Positions 9,291 through 21,890 of a stretch of DNA of 64,000 nucleotides are shown here, piece after piece. The stretch's first letter is position 1; each line of letters opens with the position of its first letter. Position numbers and translations under genes: made by a program. The notes below the pieces were generated by a model that was not told where the DNA came from, searched no databases, and worked only from the letters and a program-made list of their open reading frames with translations. Origin of the DNA: Alitta virens (Eukaryota > Annelida > Polychaeta > Phyllodocida > Nereididae); the NCBI GenBank assembly GCA_932294295.1, contig OW028583.1, positions 3,904,501-3,968,500 of the forward strand, in the 5' to 3' direction.

Positions 9291-12200
9291 CTTGTGCGTT
9301 TCCCAAACCTTTGATTTTAAATGCAAGGAACTTCTTTTCTACCAAACAACTCTTTGCCAATACCTGCATGTAGTATCATCAGCCTCACAAAGCCAAGGTT
9401 TTCCATTTTGTAAAGTGAACTACAATGAAAGGCAGTGCTTGACAAACATGGCAAAAAAACTACTAACAGTTGCGGTTCCACCTGTAAGTATTTTTTCACA
9501 TCATTCATGATTATAGGGTATGATTGAACAAAAAGTATGCACCATCTTAGATTTTGTATCAATGTAAATGTTCCTTAACATTATTACTATTCACGTACTC
9601 CTACTAATTAATGCCATATTACTGTACAATAATTTTGGATGATGACTATCTCAGTTAAAATATTATTTCTTCAAAATTAACATGGACAAAGACTCAGTTA
9701 GGAGAAGAAATTGTTGAAATTAAGAAATATTGTAAGCAGATGTCAATGACATTGTTCACATAAAAATGATTTATTGAACCTAGGCTATGGGGAGAAAAAG
9801 TAACAGAGCCTACCAACAGAGGGAGCTACGACCCTAGCAGCTAAAAATACAAATATTATGACGTCACCACATAATTTTTACATGGATGATGTCACAATAT
9901 AGATGATGTCATTAAACAATACTTACCTGCTATGTTCTCATGAGCTACAGTGACCTCTGGCGGTACTTTTCCTCCCCATTGGCAGTGATCGTATCGCACT
10001 GATACTTCAAGCTGGGTATCGGTCAATACAATTGCATCGATTCTGACATCGGAATCTATTTCATTCAAAACAGATTTATTATACCAATCGATATTTCAAG
10101 CCAAGAATCGGATGATCTCACTTTGCCAATCCGATTATCTGTATCCGTCTAAATCCCACAATAACCTGTATACCACATAGAAAAGCCATGTGGTTTACAA
10201 GGATGGAAAATGTATACCACATACTTCTATGTTTGGCAGATATTGACAATGACAAAAAATCACTTTTTGCAGCTAAGCGCTTCGTCGTCAAGACTCGGAC
10301 AGATTGGCTTCAGAATTCACCTTAGAATTCACTCGTGGCTAACGCCACTCGTGAATCCTGGCCAATCTGTCCACTCGTGGGGAATATAAAAACATACCAA
10401 ATAACCTTTGGGTCTTATTATAATACTTTGCAGGAGACACTTTACTTCCAGCACAGAGAAAATGGTTCAAATATTTACTCAGGTCTCATGTTGGACATTT
10501 TGTTTGCTCTGTGTGAAGACCTCAATGTCAGGTAAGGGCTTTGGTATTACAGCAGATTTCATAGACATGGAAATTGGAAACAATCTGGATGATGCCATGT
10601 TAACCCCGAGCTCCAATTGGTCGAGGATTCACATGATGTCCTCAGGAGTTCGGTTTCCAAGTTTATGAGTTCAGCTGAAAATTAAAGTTTCACATGTTAT
10701 TGATGTATTGCTTCTTGGCCAATTTTTCCATTTAAAACATACTCAGCAGCTTCATTTGCAAGAGATACATTTGTATTACAGCAGATTTCATAGACTTGAA
10801 AACAAAACAAAACAAAAATGGAGGACATCATGTGAACACAGAACTCCCATTGGCTGAGGGACTACCTTACCAATGGGAGGCCTACTTTCATATGACACCA
10901 TCTGGAGTTTTGTTTCCAAGTCTATGAAATCAGCTGTGTGTGTAATAGTTTCACATGCAATTGATGTATTGTTTCTTGATCATTTTCTCCAGCAGCTTAA
11001 TTTCCAAGAGATATATTACAGCAGATTTCGCAGACTTAGAAACTAAACACCAGAGATTGTCATGTGAATCACTGACACTTATTTGCTGAGTGACTGCGAT
11101 AACCAATTGCAGTCATGGATTCACATGGCGTCCTCCGGAATCTATTACCAAGTCTATACATTGTGAAAGATGTAACTGGCAATTTATGTTTTGTTGACTG
11201 ATTCATCCATTTAAAACATGGAAACTATACTTCCACGCAAGTCACTTTAATAAATATTTTACTGCTACTACTATTACTAAGTACTACACTTTATATATAC
11301 AGCAGATTCCATTGACTTGGTAACTAAACTTCCATAGGAAGTCAGGTGAATCCAGATCAGCCATGGCTGTAGCCCATATAGTAACCCTGTATTCACGTCC
11401 TCTGGAACTTGGTTGTTAAATCTATGAAATCAGCTGCAGTAATAGGTTGAAATTAATTATGATCTCTGTAAAAATGGTTTGTTCAGTTTCAGGTACATCC
11501 AAGCAGATGGATATACTTCTAAAAGAGGAGTTGTCACCCTGGTTAAAAATGGGGTAAGTTCCACTAGGCACTTAATTTAACAAGAAAGGACATTCATTGT
11601 AAATGGTAATTTCAACCTGTGGTTGATTTATATTATACGAAGTACTAATAAGTGTCTCACTCTGTTGGATGAAGCTGAAGAGGCAGTTCATATATCCAGT
11701 GATCTGCGCACCAAAAATCTAAGTTAACTCAGGGACGTCAATACAGGGGGTGGGTAGATATATACCCCACATGTTTTGGGAAGGTGGGCATGCTCAATGC
11801 AATCACCCCCACCTGAAATTTACAAATGAAAATTACCCGCTTTGTTGTAAACTTCATATGTCATATCAGTAATGACATCTAACTGCAAATAACTTAAGTT
11901 AAGCATCAGTGATCCACCATTACTTTACCTCTAGACAAGTGTCTGCATTGACCGCGAACACTTGTACGAGGGAAAGGCATGGTGCAACAAAGTTGGCCGG
12001 CATCCCCCCAACCCTTCAAGAGAAATCGTAGCCCCTGCTTTGAATAAACGCTTAATTGTCTCCAATTTCCAGGAAGCCGACATGGGAGTTGGTTACATCT
12101 CAGCGACTCATGAACGATCTCGATCCGTCAACTTCCTGTTTCCTGTTTACGAGGCTGGCCGATCTTTGGTCATGGCGGACGACCAGATTTTTGACTCTGA

Positions 12201-15200
12201 TTTCTTGGTAACCGTATTGAAACCTTTCCAACTGAATGTCTGGCTACTGGTTTTAGGAGCGATTGTCTCTCTCTTGGCAGCTTGGAGCGCTACTACATAC
12301 ATCCAGGAAGGGAAACAGCATTTTAGCACCAAAATAATGCAGTTGCTAAATGTGTTGCTGCGACAAGGTGAACTTCCAATATCGAAGGACATATGGGGTT
12401 AAAGTTGATGGAGTATACATGGAAAACACCTCATGTGTCTTTAAAAAGGGAGGTTATACAGCAATGATGTAACTACTAAATTGTTCTCTTTCTCAAAGAA
12501 AACTGCATTAATATTAAAGTTCCAACATATAAAGTAGGTCATATATGTCCATACAAATGGTTGAGATGTTAAGAAATACAGTCCGTAGCAAATGAACAAT
12601 TCTTACAAAAAGCAACTTGAGTGGACTAACTGAATTGCAATAACTGTTCCAAAGCCTTGTATGAAATATCTTATTTAAATTATTAACAAATTATCAACAA
12701 AAGTACTTGTACTCGAGTACATTTAAAGTACTCGTACTTGTACTTGTACTCAATTGCATTGACAGAAGGCTGTACTCGTACTTGTACTCGCAGCACATAG
12801 GTTGGTACTCATACTCGTACTCAAGTACATTCACCTGTACTCGTGCCCAGTGGTAGCCACGTCACCATTATATAGACCATCTCACTGTCAGACAAGCTCT
12901 TGCACCTGTTCCGTTTTCAGTTTGTCTGATCTCCAAACCTTGTTTGAGATAGCATGCAAATAAAACAAAGACCTCGTGGGTTCTTTAGGTGGAAATTTGT
13001 CCGCTCTTTTATTTTCGTAAATACCACCAGATGGCGAACGAGCGCCTTGCCACTAGGGGGCAAATACACAACAGCACAGACAGATGGTCTTTGTGATGAG
13101 GTTACACTCTACATATATGTCTCTTTCTTATTTTTGAAATTCCACTGTTACAGTAGATGTATATTATTCTTTTGCAGGCATTTCATCCAAAGGCCCCTGG
13201 ACCATTTCAAAAACAGTGTTGTTTTTCACGACAGTTTTCGGATTTCTCTTTGTTGCTTTTTGTTTTACGGCAAACATTATAGCTTTGAAATCAGTTATAA
13301 GGGAAGAAAAAATTGACACTTTCGCTAAATTAGCCGCTCATCCTGAAAGGCAAGTGATGGTTTACAGGGATTCATCAACACTCGCATTATTCAAGGTTTG
13401 TATAGATTTAATTCATTGCCTGAAGTTGCTCATTTTGATATTGGTCCGATCCTTGGGCACCCTTGAGAGTCCTGGTCCTCCTCATGGCAAAGGTGGTAAA
13501 AGTTTAACATTCATGTATTTTATATCAATTTATTTCATTGCTTGAAGCTGCACTGTCTGTCATCTTTGCAATTTTCTAAGACTCTATCAAATAGTTTAAA
13601 ATAACCTTTATTATTAAAGGCGCATTAAATTTGTGAACTAATGATTATATCAGACAATAATTACTAAAAAAATTAATCTTACATTGAAGGAAAATCCAGA
13701 CCAAAACATTGGAAATGGAAATTACATCATTATCCATTGTTCAGTATTGTAACATCATCATTTGGTTTGTTTACATATTGGATTTTTGATGGCATGAAAA
13801 ATTAAATACTAGGTAAAGTTTATTTATTTTATGGAGAGATAGTGAACCTAGCAAGGCTCTGGGTGGTAGGTAATCAGTATTAAGAAGACAATGAAGTGAA
13901 CGCAATAGATTTTGGCCACTGTCATATTAGCGTATTGAGTGACGATCCAGCTTTAAGACCTTGAACCCGAGTGGCCAACACAGGGCTCTGCGCAATGCAC
14001 ACTCCAGTTATGCCTGTCAAGATATCCCATACCTAGCCCAGATATGAATAACCTTACCACTTAAAATTTCTTTAGATAATCATATGATGTAATTAACTGA
14101 GGCACAGGCAGCGAACCACAAGCAGACCCAATGATTAATAATGATGAGATAAATCTTCTACTTGCCCATGTATGAACACCAAATTCAAAATACTGTGTCT
14201 TTGCGAATGACTTCAAATTAATTGGTCCTTAAAAAAATATGAGTTTGAACCCAGTACTATCAGAATGCCAGCCACCTTAACCTCTGGACCACCCAGCTGC
14301 TTTAATTATGTGAAATTTAGTTGATACACACAGTAACTCTATATTTCTCTTATATTTAGGTTGACAGAACACCGCATCTTCACGGTATCTGGAAAAACCA
14401 GATCAATTCATCACAAAGAAATCTTGTACCGATTTCGGATGATTACATCCCAGAGATTATTCATCGCATGAAAACAGAGCAAAGCGTGATAGTTTTGCCA
14501 GAAGAATGGGCTTTTCAGATGCTAGTGGAGAACTGTGGTCTCTATATGCCAAATGACAAAATATTTCATGTACCTGTTGCTTTTGCTGTGGGTAAAAATT
14601 TTACCTACACAGAATACTTCAACAGAAGGTGACTATGTTGTTAGGCCTAAAAAAAAAGTTCTTTATTCCAGTGACTAGCCCCATTAAAATAGGGTTGGTT
14701 AGTAGGGAAAAAATTTCAAAAGATAACTTATTAGGCCTATATATTGTCACTATTGTTAATAGGTGAAGTTATTGTAGTTTCAAGACTTTCTTAGTAAATG
14801 TTAGGATTTAGGATTACAGTTTCAAAATAGTGTAGGTCAGTCAGGTCACCAGGACCAACATTTTTTTTTTCAAGGCCTTATTTCTAATTTAGTAAACTTT
14901 GAAGAAGAAAAAGTAAGCAGGGTGCACTTATAGGTGGCGCCATGTTGCGAAGAAGCTACAAACTCGCCACCTAGCGGACATTATTCATGGAGGTGCCATT
15001 TGGTATTAAAAGTTGCAAGTATGATAACTGAGAATGTTTCAACAGGTTGTTCCAGTGAAAATAAATTAAGAAAAAAAAATTTGCACAAAGTATTAAATTC
15101 TAAAAAAAAAAAGGAAACAAAGAAAAAAGAAAAATTAAAGAGCAGAGAAAATAAAGAGAAAACTGAAGTTGCAAATTGGTTCAACAATAGTGGATTTTCA

Positions 15201-15761
15201 TGGAAGGTTCTCTGTATTTCCACCAGGTGGCTATAACAGAATACTCCAATTCTATTTGCTGAAAGAGTTCCCGCCCTCGGCTGTGATTGGCTGAAGCGAT
15301 GTGCATCCTAGCAGCAATATATGTAGTGCATTTTAATGTATATTTGACATCTTATCATTTAGTTGATTTCTGTTATTTCCCTGAGTAAATTATATTAATG
15401 GAATCAGTTAGTTATGACCTAATATGTCTGAAAAGCAAAATGAGTAATAAGAGGGGAAAAAAGACATATCTTGCTGAATTCAGGGCTGCTCAGTGAATAG
15501 ACTCTATTGAATTACTAGTGCTGTATTTAAATGTTTCTTACTTTTCTTTTTTTCAGAATCATTGCTTTGCGGGAATCCAATTTGATCAACCTATGGCGAG
15601 AGAGATATCAGAGGGATTTACGCAGAGCTAAGTGCCCTGTTCCGCTGCCCTCGAGTAGTTCGGTCACCCTTGATGACATCAGTGGAGTCTTCGTATTCCT
15701 GCTTCTAGGAACGTTTGCTGCAGTTTTCGCATTCTTTACTGAAAAATTCATTTGCCATTAA
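9291..15761 (+). CDS. Ionotropic glutamate receptor-like gene, copy 2 (tandem duplicate, probably 5'-truncated)
   Basis: Exons: 9291-9483, 10434-10531, 11493-11553, 12073-12397, 13178-13395, 14360-14628, 15557-15761 (TAA). The last six equal copy 1 shifted by 10282 bases, with one synonymous change seen in a Leu codon near 12360. The extra first exon has a good acceptor (TTATTTCAG) and donor (CCT|GTAAGT). It ends KKLLTVAVPP, the expected first beta-strand of the ligand-binding domain, and joins the next exon in phase 0. Upstream of it the residues are Cys-rich (KCKELLFYQTTLCQYLHV), perhaps the end of the amino-terminal domain. Because the exon starts with an acceptor, another exon is needed upstream, but I see none between the duplication breakpoint (8861) and 9290. 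Copy 2 may therefore be a truncated duplicate, or may be transcribed only by read-through from copy 1. The reading frame is intact. Confidence 0.8.
9789..9977 (+). mobile_element. MITE with TIR GGGGAGAAAAAGTAAC
   Basis: It begins GGGGAGAAAAAGTAACAGAG and ends GGTACTTTTCCTCCCC, an imperfect inverse. Inside are TGACGTCA, GATGATGTCACAATATAGAT and AACAATACTTACCTGCTA. Relatives lie at 45524-45894 and, as a tandem array, at 30836-31395. It lies in the intron between the first two in-window exons of receptor copy 2. Confidence 0.75.
10550..11444 (+). repeat. Fold-back element cluster, second copy
   Basis: This is the duplicate of the four-element cluster at 268-1162, in the matching intron of receptor copy 2. 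Confidence 0.7.
11728..11952 (+). repeat. MITE with CAGGGACGTC end, duplicate of 1446-1670
   Basis: Same element in receptor copy 2; one G-to-A change in the end sequence distinguishes it from copy 1. Confidence 0.5.
12702..12858 (+). repeat. GTACTC-type repeat, duplicate copy
   Basis: Duplicate of 2420-2576 in the matching intron of receptor copy 2. Confidence 0.65.
14241..14300 (-). repeat. tRNA-like SINE head, duplicate copy
   Basis: Duplicate of 3959-4018 in receptor copy 2. Confidence 0.45.
15175..15532 (+). repeat. Dispersed repeat A, duplicate copy
   Basis: Duplicate of 4893-5250 in the last intron of receptor copy 2. Confidence 0.75.
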
Positions 15762-15806
15762 AGGGCACGCTGGACTGCATGCATGTGCAACAAAAATATG
15801 TATTTT

Positions 15807-15954
15807 TGCATGTATTTCAGATTCATTGCTTTGCTACTATGTCTGAAAAGCAAAATGAGTAATAACAGGGGAAAAAAGACATATCTTGCTGAATTCGGGG
15901 CTGCTCTGTGAATAGACTCTATTGAATTACCAGTGCTGTATTTGAATAATAGAA
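15807..15954 (+). repeat. Decayed partial intron/exon copy, duplicate
   Basis: Duplicate of 5525-5672 after the stop codon of receptor copy 2. Confidence 0.55.
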
Positions 15955-15970
15955 TAAGAAACGGAAAAAG

Positions 15971-16277
15971 TGCAGTATAGCGGACCCAGATTTATGACTA
16001 TTTAACAAGCCTCCTTGCCAGGTATATGACGTAAAATGCTTGACATGTAATTATGACGTCGCAAAAATTTATGTAGATATGATGGCGGTTTCATCTTCAC
16101 GGTAAAGACAGCGTTTATTTTTGCTTTTTCTTGGGGGCTACTGCCCCCAAACCCCTGCTTATCTACACCAAATGATATTTTAATTGTGCTAGAACTTAAA
16201 ACTTGTGAAAATTTTGATAAAATGTAATTTTAATGGCCGCCAAATATGGGCATAAATTTGGGTCCGCTATACTGCAC
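15971..16277 (+). mobile_element. MITE GTGCAGTATAGCGG, duplicate copy
   Basis: Duplicate of 5689-5995 downstream of receptor copy 2. Confidence 0.8.
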
Positions 16278-16415
16278 TAAACCCTAAGAAACAATAAATG
16301 AAATAATTTATTAGCAATGATAAAAAAAAAACAGTACAAGATTAAATTACAAAGCAATGCAGCTGTGTATATGCCAAGAAAACTAGAAATAATAAATTTA
16401 ATACAATTAAGTTAA

Positions 16416-16702
16416 TAGGCCGCAGGAACGGCCCCGTAGGGGCCGCCCGTAGGGCTTTTATGACTAGAGATTGGCCAAAAATAAAATCTACTGACGTGCT
16501 ATTCTCAAATGACCGGATCGGAACTTTGTTGTCCTAATTAATGAACGTAGAAATCAATGCGCAGTCATAATGAGGTCATGATGCGCCACGATGAAAAATA
16601 GGCCAAAACGTCACAACAAACTTGTAATGATGACGTCACAGAGAATTGCCTTTGGCGCCGCCCCCACTGTGAGGCAAACATGTGCAAGTACGTTAGTTTA
16701 AT
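16416..16702 (+). repeat. Repeat B, first member, duplicate copy
   Basis: Counterpart of 6134-6420 in the second unit. Confidence 0.65.
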
Positions 16703-17502
16703 CATGGTTTAATTATTATCGTGCGCTGGAAAACGACATGTTCGCTCAACCGGAACCAGCGCGATTTTGGTTCCCTTGACTGTTATGTAACAGATTGTTA
16801 TTTGTGATAATTGCTTTTGGTTAATTTCACTTTAAATCTGACACTTCTTGGCTCTTTCCTACAGGCCTAGGAATTGCATTTATTATGACAAATGCAATTT
16901 TTGATGACCGAAATAAACTTGCGTCTCCTAGCTAGCTAGCTCATTTGAAAAAAAAATAAAGTAAATGTTGGTAGTTTTAATTTCTCATCTGCTTCATTGA
17001 TTGGCAATAGAAAAGAGGGTAAAATCTCAACTCCATAGTTTACAAATATGTTTTCCATGCAGGTATAAACCGTTTTGTAACTTAAATGCATTATTTAACC
17101 ACCAATTTCAAGAAAAATACTATAATTTAAGCATTGCTGCTTATACACTTGCTTTTATGCTCCCATTAAATAAAGTTAGCCCAATTAAGCAAGTACGTGA
17201 CATTACCCACATGTATGAAAATGGCATCAAAGTATAATTTTAGTAAATCACACCTCCTGTGGCCTCTTATGCACACTGCATTATCATATTAATTTGAGGC
17301 TAAAGAAGAAAGAAAACGTATAGATAATAAATAATAATGACACTAGAATGAATAATGATAAAATAAGAAACAATAAATGAAAAGAGAAAGATCGAGGTGG
17401 GTACAGGGGAAAAACAAATTACTACAATTACAATTATTATATATTGAATTTGAAGTAAATAAGTTAAAAAATATGAACTTTAAAGTGGCTTAAACATATA
17501 TA

Positions 17503-17751
17503 ATAGGCTGCAGGAGCGGCCCCATAGGGGCCGCCCGTAGGGCTTTTATGTTTAGAGATTGGCCAAAAACAAAATCTACTGACGTACTATTCTCAAATGA
17601 CCGGATCGGAACTATGTTGTCCTAATTAATGAACGTTAGAAATCATTGCGCAGTCATTCGGCACGAGAAAAATAGGCCAAAACGTCACAACAAACTTGTA
17701 TTGATGACGTCACAATGCCTTTGGTGGTGCCACAGAGAGGCAACCATATGC
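17503..17751 (+). repeat. Repeat B, second member, duplicate copy
   Basis: Counterpart of 7222-7470 in the second unit. Confidence 0.65.
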
Positions 17752-20160
17752 AGGGATGTTGAGTGGGAAGGGCCTTGCAGATTTAATTTAATTTGATTGG
17801 CTAAAATGTCTATGACTGACAGATTGTGTAACTTTATTTTGTCACAAGTCTACAATGTAACCAAAAAAGTAGAAACAATACACATTGTAACAAAAAATAA
17901 TGGGCCAGACATAAACAATGTCTGCACATAACTTTTGCAGGAAATGCACTTGACTTGACCTATCACCTTCATTTCTTATAATTATTAATAATAATCAGAG
18001 ATTTACCTGAAATATATCAGTTCAGTCAAAAAGTGGGAACTTGCAGAACTCCACTTCTAAAAATGATAGAAAGATGCAGTTTTCAGCTAAAACTGTCGCT
18101 TTGAAATTACGTTTTGTGTATTTATAACTGTGCATCTTCTTTTTTCAATGTCCCAATGCTACTGAGTCTGAAGCTTACTCAGTTTATATGGCCAGCTGTT
18201 AGAGGCAGACATAATGATGAGATGATAAGACTTGGGCTTCCACAAAATTTTATGCATTTAAGCCATTGTATAATTGTGTATTATACCAAGAGCTAATAGC
18301 CCATATGTAAACAATGTCTTAAAAGTTTATATTAATCCACAATTCAGCAACACATTTAATATGTAAGCAACAAGAGCTTGAGTAGTTCCAAACCACATTT
18401 TGCATTTACAATTTTCAGTATATCAGATATTGATAACACAATATTGTGTTAAGAACAAATTGGCCCATAAATTGCAGTAATTCTTGAAATTTGGTGTGCT
18501 AAATCAAGCCTTTCCCCTACTAAAAGGTGTTTTTTTTTTTCACAACCAAATTGCTGAATAATGCACGTAAAATATAAAGGATAACACTCTATACATTAAA
18601 AAATTATACATAATTTCAAGAGGAATTGCAACTAATTTATTGTAGTTCAATGCCTTGAATTTGTCAGTATCGATATCCTAGGTGTCAATTCAAGTGAATT
18701 GCAACTATTTAGCAATCAAAGCCTCCAGAACAACCTATCCAAGAAAGATTGATTTTTCAATTAAGTAGATCTACGTGATATTACCCATATATGCATGAAA
18801 ATGGCAAAGTACAATTTAAATCACACCTGCGGCCTCTAATGCACATTGCATTATCATATTAATTATGAACAAACTTCCAATAGTATGTAGCATCATTGCA
18901 AGTAACCACAAATTAATTGTAGTGTGTTATTTAACAAAAGAAATGTAATGAACAATAAAATAACAAAAGTTGATAAAGGAAATTTTAAATTCGTTTGACG
19001 TGAATTTTTATACGTGACCAAAAAAAAAAGAAAAAAAAAATTCCACTACGAAATTCCTTTTATTGCGATTTGTGCAAGAACCCATCGGGACCTCTGATGA
19101 CGTCACGGATTAGGAAATCCCTGCACTGGGGTTGCCCTGTCAGCACAGTGCAGTTGTTGGTGACAGTGCTTGCACTGCACTGTTCGTGGTTATTTTGCGA
19201 TTTTCTCGCTCAATTCTGACCGGATTTTATTCTAAATCTATCAGGTTTGTGCTTACTTAATTATCTTGCATATTATGTATCATTTATGGCGCAATTTTAT
19301 CTCATAAACTTGTAAGCAGTGGGTAGACGAGATCGAATTATTCAAAGCTAAGGAGTGAGTTCGAAACAAGGAGGTGTGGCTACAAACAACATATTGCAAC
19401 ACACATATTGCATAATGTATAATTTATAAGTGGGTCATGCAACAAGAGTTACATATATGTTAAGACTTGATTTATAGCTTGTTCAAAATCAATTGCGTTG
19501 ACTGTGCATGGTTCAGTAAATTAATCGAACATATTTTATTGATCTTTATTGACATGTAGTTTTACATCACAATACAAACATCATACATGGAAACATAGAC
19601 CACCCAACCCCATATAAGGACTTGTATGATATGTCACTCCATCTCAGTGCTTAAACACATATGACGTCTGAATAACTTTCTTCCATCGCTTTCAGCAAAA
19701 AGTTGCCAATTATACCTGATATCATAATTACCATGTTGACTCATCTAGACATCTATCTCAAAAGCACATATTGCAACACACACGCTAATGCTCAGTATCT
19801 GCAAATAACAATTATGCTTATACTACAAAAATTATCATTTTTTATGCAATAGTAGGCCTATCTGATGTGACAAAGTGCTGACAAAAGGCCAATTTTGGTC
19901 GCTACCCATGCAGTGGCTAACATAAAAACAATACAATACTAGGAAACATTTCTAAGACTAGGACTCTAGTAGGAGTACATACGTCAATACGATAAAAAGA
20001 TAAAAAAATCATAACAATCGTCAGATCACTGCCTTCATTTCTCTTCAAAAATAAGACAATGAACTCCTAAAGAGTGGACAGGGAAGGTCAGTGTACCGCT
20101 GCTTCGCCACGTCATTATTTTATGTTGAGTGCGAAAGTTTTTAGTGGCCAATCTACTTGT

Positions 20161-20225
20161 GGGGGGGGGGGGGGGGGGGGGGGGAGACTGGGGCATTTTT
20201 GCCAGATGAAATGGGGGGGGGGGGG
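20161..20225 (+). repeat. Poly-G tracts (24 and 13 G)
   Basis: Uninterrupted G runs at 20161-20184 and 20213-20225. The second is followed by TCCGGACACCCTTGACCCC and CGCCCCTG, a transposon end. Confidence 0.85.
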
Positions 20226-21342
20226 TCCGGACACCCTTGACCCCTTCTAAATCCGCCCCTGTGCTGACTGTGCATTCCCTCCATTTCTAGGAAAATTTTG
20301 CTGTTATTATATTACACAGTTTGGATAAATTTTGTAATGTTAGGTAATCATTACAGTTGAATAATTCTGCCATTTTGGCCATGTCTTTTTGGTAAAGAAT
20401 GGGCATTCCATTATAAAATGGCATTCATTTCCAACTATTTTTTTTATATAAACGTTCGCCACGGTCCTCTTGGCAAAATTTATGTAACTGTGGCTAAATT
20501 AAATGCTTGTGTGGCGAAAATCTGTGAAACTTAGTGGCGAAAATGCCTCTCAAGTGTACACAAGAGAAACTGACGCTCCTATTTTTTTTTTTTTTTTACT
20601 GGGAATTAGAAACTTATGAAAGCTGCTTCAAATAATGGTGGCTAAACTATCTCTGTTGCTAAAAAAAATTTGGACTGCTTTAGCCACAGTGGCTAAGGCT
20701 GGGATTAATTTAGAGGAAGCCTAGCTATTGGTAGTTAATTATTTACACATCTGATTTTTGTAATTTGTATTCGGCTATTTTTATCTAAATTGGTAAGATA
20801 GAATGCTATTTTATTTCCAAATATAGAATTCTATTTTATATCCAAAGTTAGCATTTAAGAAATTGATAGGTGATGCATTGTTTATTCTGATAAATATCGC
20901 AGTTAAGGTTTTGATTGTTTATGTCAGTTAAGCGCATGTATACGCATAGTGTGTTTAAAAACCAAATTTTGTCTATCAGTTTAGTATTAATTTCCCACAA
21001 ATAAGAAATTCCTAATTTCAGTGATTTATTTAGAATTTCATATATTTGGTTCATCTAAAGAGATTTATAGACATTTTGGTCATACAGATTTCGCAAAAGC
21101 ATGTTAAGAAGGTTCGTAAGTTTATTTTCCTTGCTTTTTAGCCAGTAGTTAATATTTAATCATTTTTGTTTTCTATTGTTGAAGTGAAATACCAAATATT
21201 ACCAATAGTATTGAAGTTATTGAACTGTAAAATTCTACGGCCTTTATGATCACATTCCTGTCCGATCAGCATTTCCGATTCATTTGATATTTGAATATTT
21301 TATTGATACTAAAAACATGTTATTTAAAATAAAAACACATTT

Positions 21343-21361
21343 GGGGGGGGGGGGGGGGGGG
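21343..21361 (+). repeat. Poly-G tract (19 G)
   Basis: Uninterrupted run of G in non-coding DNA. Confidence 0.9.
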
Positions 21362-21508
21362 CAAGGTTAAGGTACATAAGTACTCCCCTTACCAATATAT
21401 TGCATCATCTTCAACTTTCCTTTGAATGGTTGTACAGATGTGCTATTTACAATATTTTGATTTATATTGTTCCAATTGTTGGTTTTAAAAATCTATTACT
21501 CCAGAATA

Positions 21509-21636
21509 CCGTAACGTAGGGTATTATCGACAGGGCGGGTTTTTACGACACTTAAATTAGTTTGTTAACACAACTGTTAACATTCTAATGTGAGTGTCGA
21601 TAATACCCGCCCTGTCGATAATACCCTCCGTTACGG
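21509..21636 (+). mobile_element. Fold-back MITE, TIR CCGTAACG, TA target site
   Basis: The left arm CCGTAACGTAGGGTATTATC continues into GACAGGGCGGG and is repeated inverted at the right end, with one mismatch in about 32 bases. The rest also pairs partly (TGTTAACA words). Both ends are flanked by TA, as in Tc1/mariner-type insertions. Confidence 0.8.
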
Positions 21637-21890
21637 TAATTTTCTTTTTTCAGTTCTGCTATAATTAACGTACAGATGCCGATTATGGTCACGATATGTA
21701 GTAACAAACGTATAAGAATAATCTATATTAATACGAGTGCTATTTGAGATAATCTTTCATAAAAATATCAAGTCAGATTTGATTCTTCTCTCTTCCAAAG
21801 AGTCTAGATTAGAAATGAATTAATCAGTTTTAATGCTATATTGACTACTGGGTCCTCAATGCTATATTGACTACTTGGTCTGACTGAGTC

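Larger units (their letters stand above)
8861..19139 (+). repeat. Tandem segmental duplication, copy 2
   Basis: This unit is 10279 bp long. Its first 1420 bases (8861-10281) have no partner in the window because the matching part of copy 1 lies before base 1. If the tandem model is right, copy 1 begins about 1.42 kb to the left of the window. At the internal junction the pentamer CCCTG occurs twice in a row (TTGCCCTG|CCCTGAATC); after copy 2 the sequence continues TTGCCCTG|TCAGC. Confidence 0.85.
19140..21506. other. Non-coding stretch, no gene recognised
   Basis: No convincing exon or long reading frame on either strand. It holds two poly-G tracts and the right end of a CAGGGGCGGAT-type element near 20226-20262 (AAATCCGCCCCTG). 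Two AATAAA-like motifs on the - strand near 19530-19555 are not tied to any gene. Confidence 0.5.

Noticed and set aside
10335..10433. Frame starting MANATRESWP upstream of a receptor exon
   Set aside because: A one-base indel breaks it in copy 1, and it lies in an imperfect inverted repeat in the intron; the true join is from 9483.
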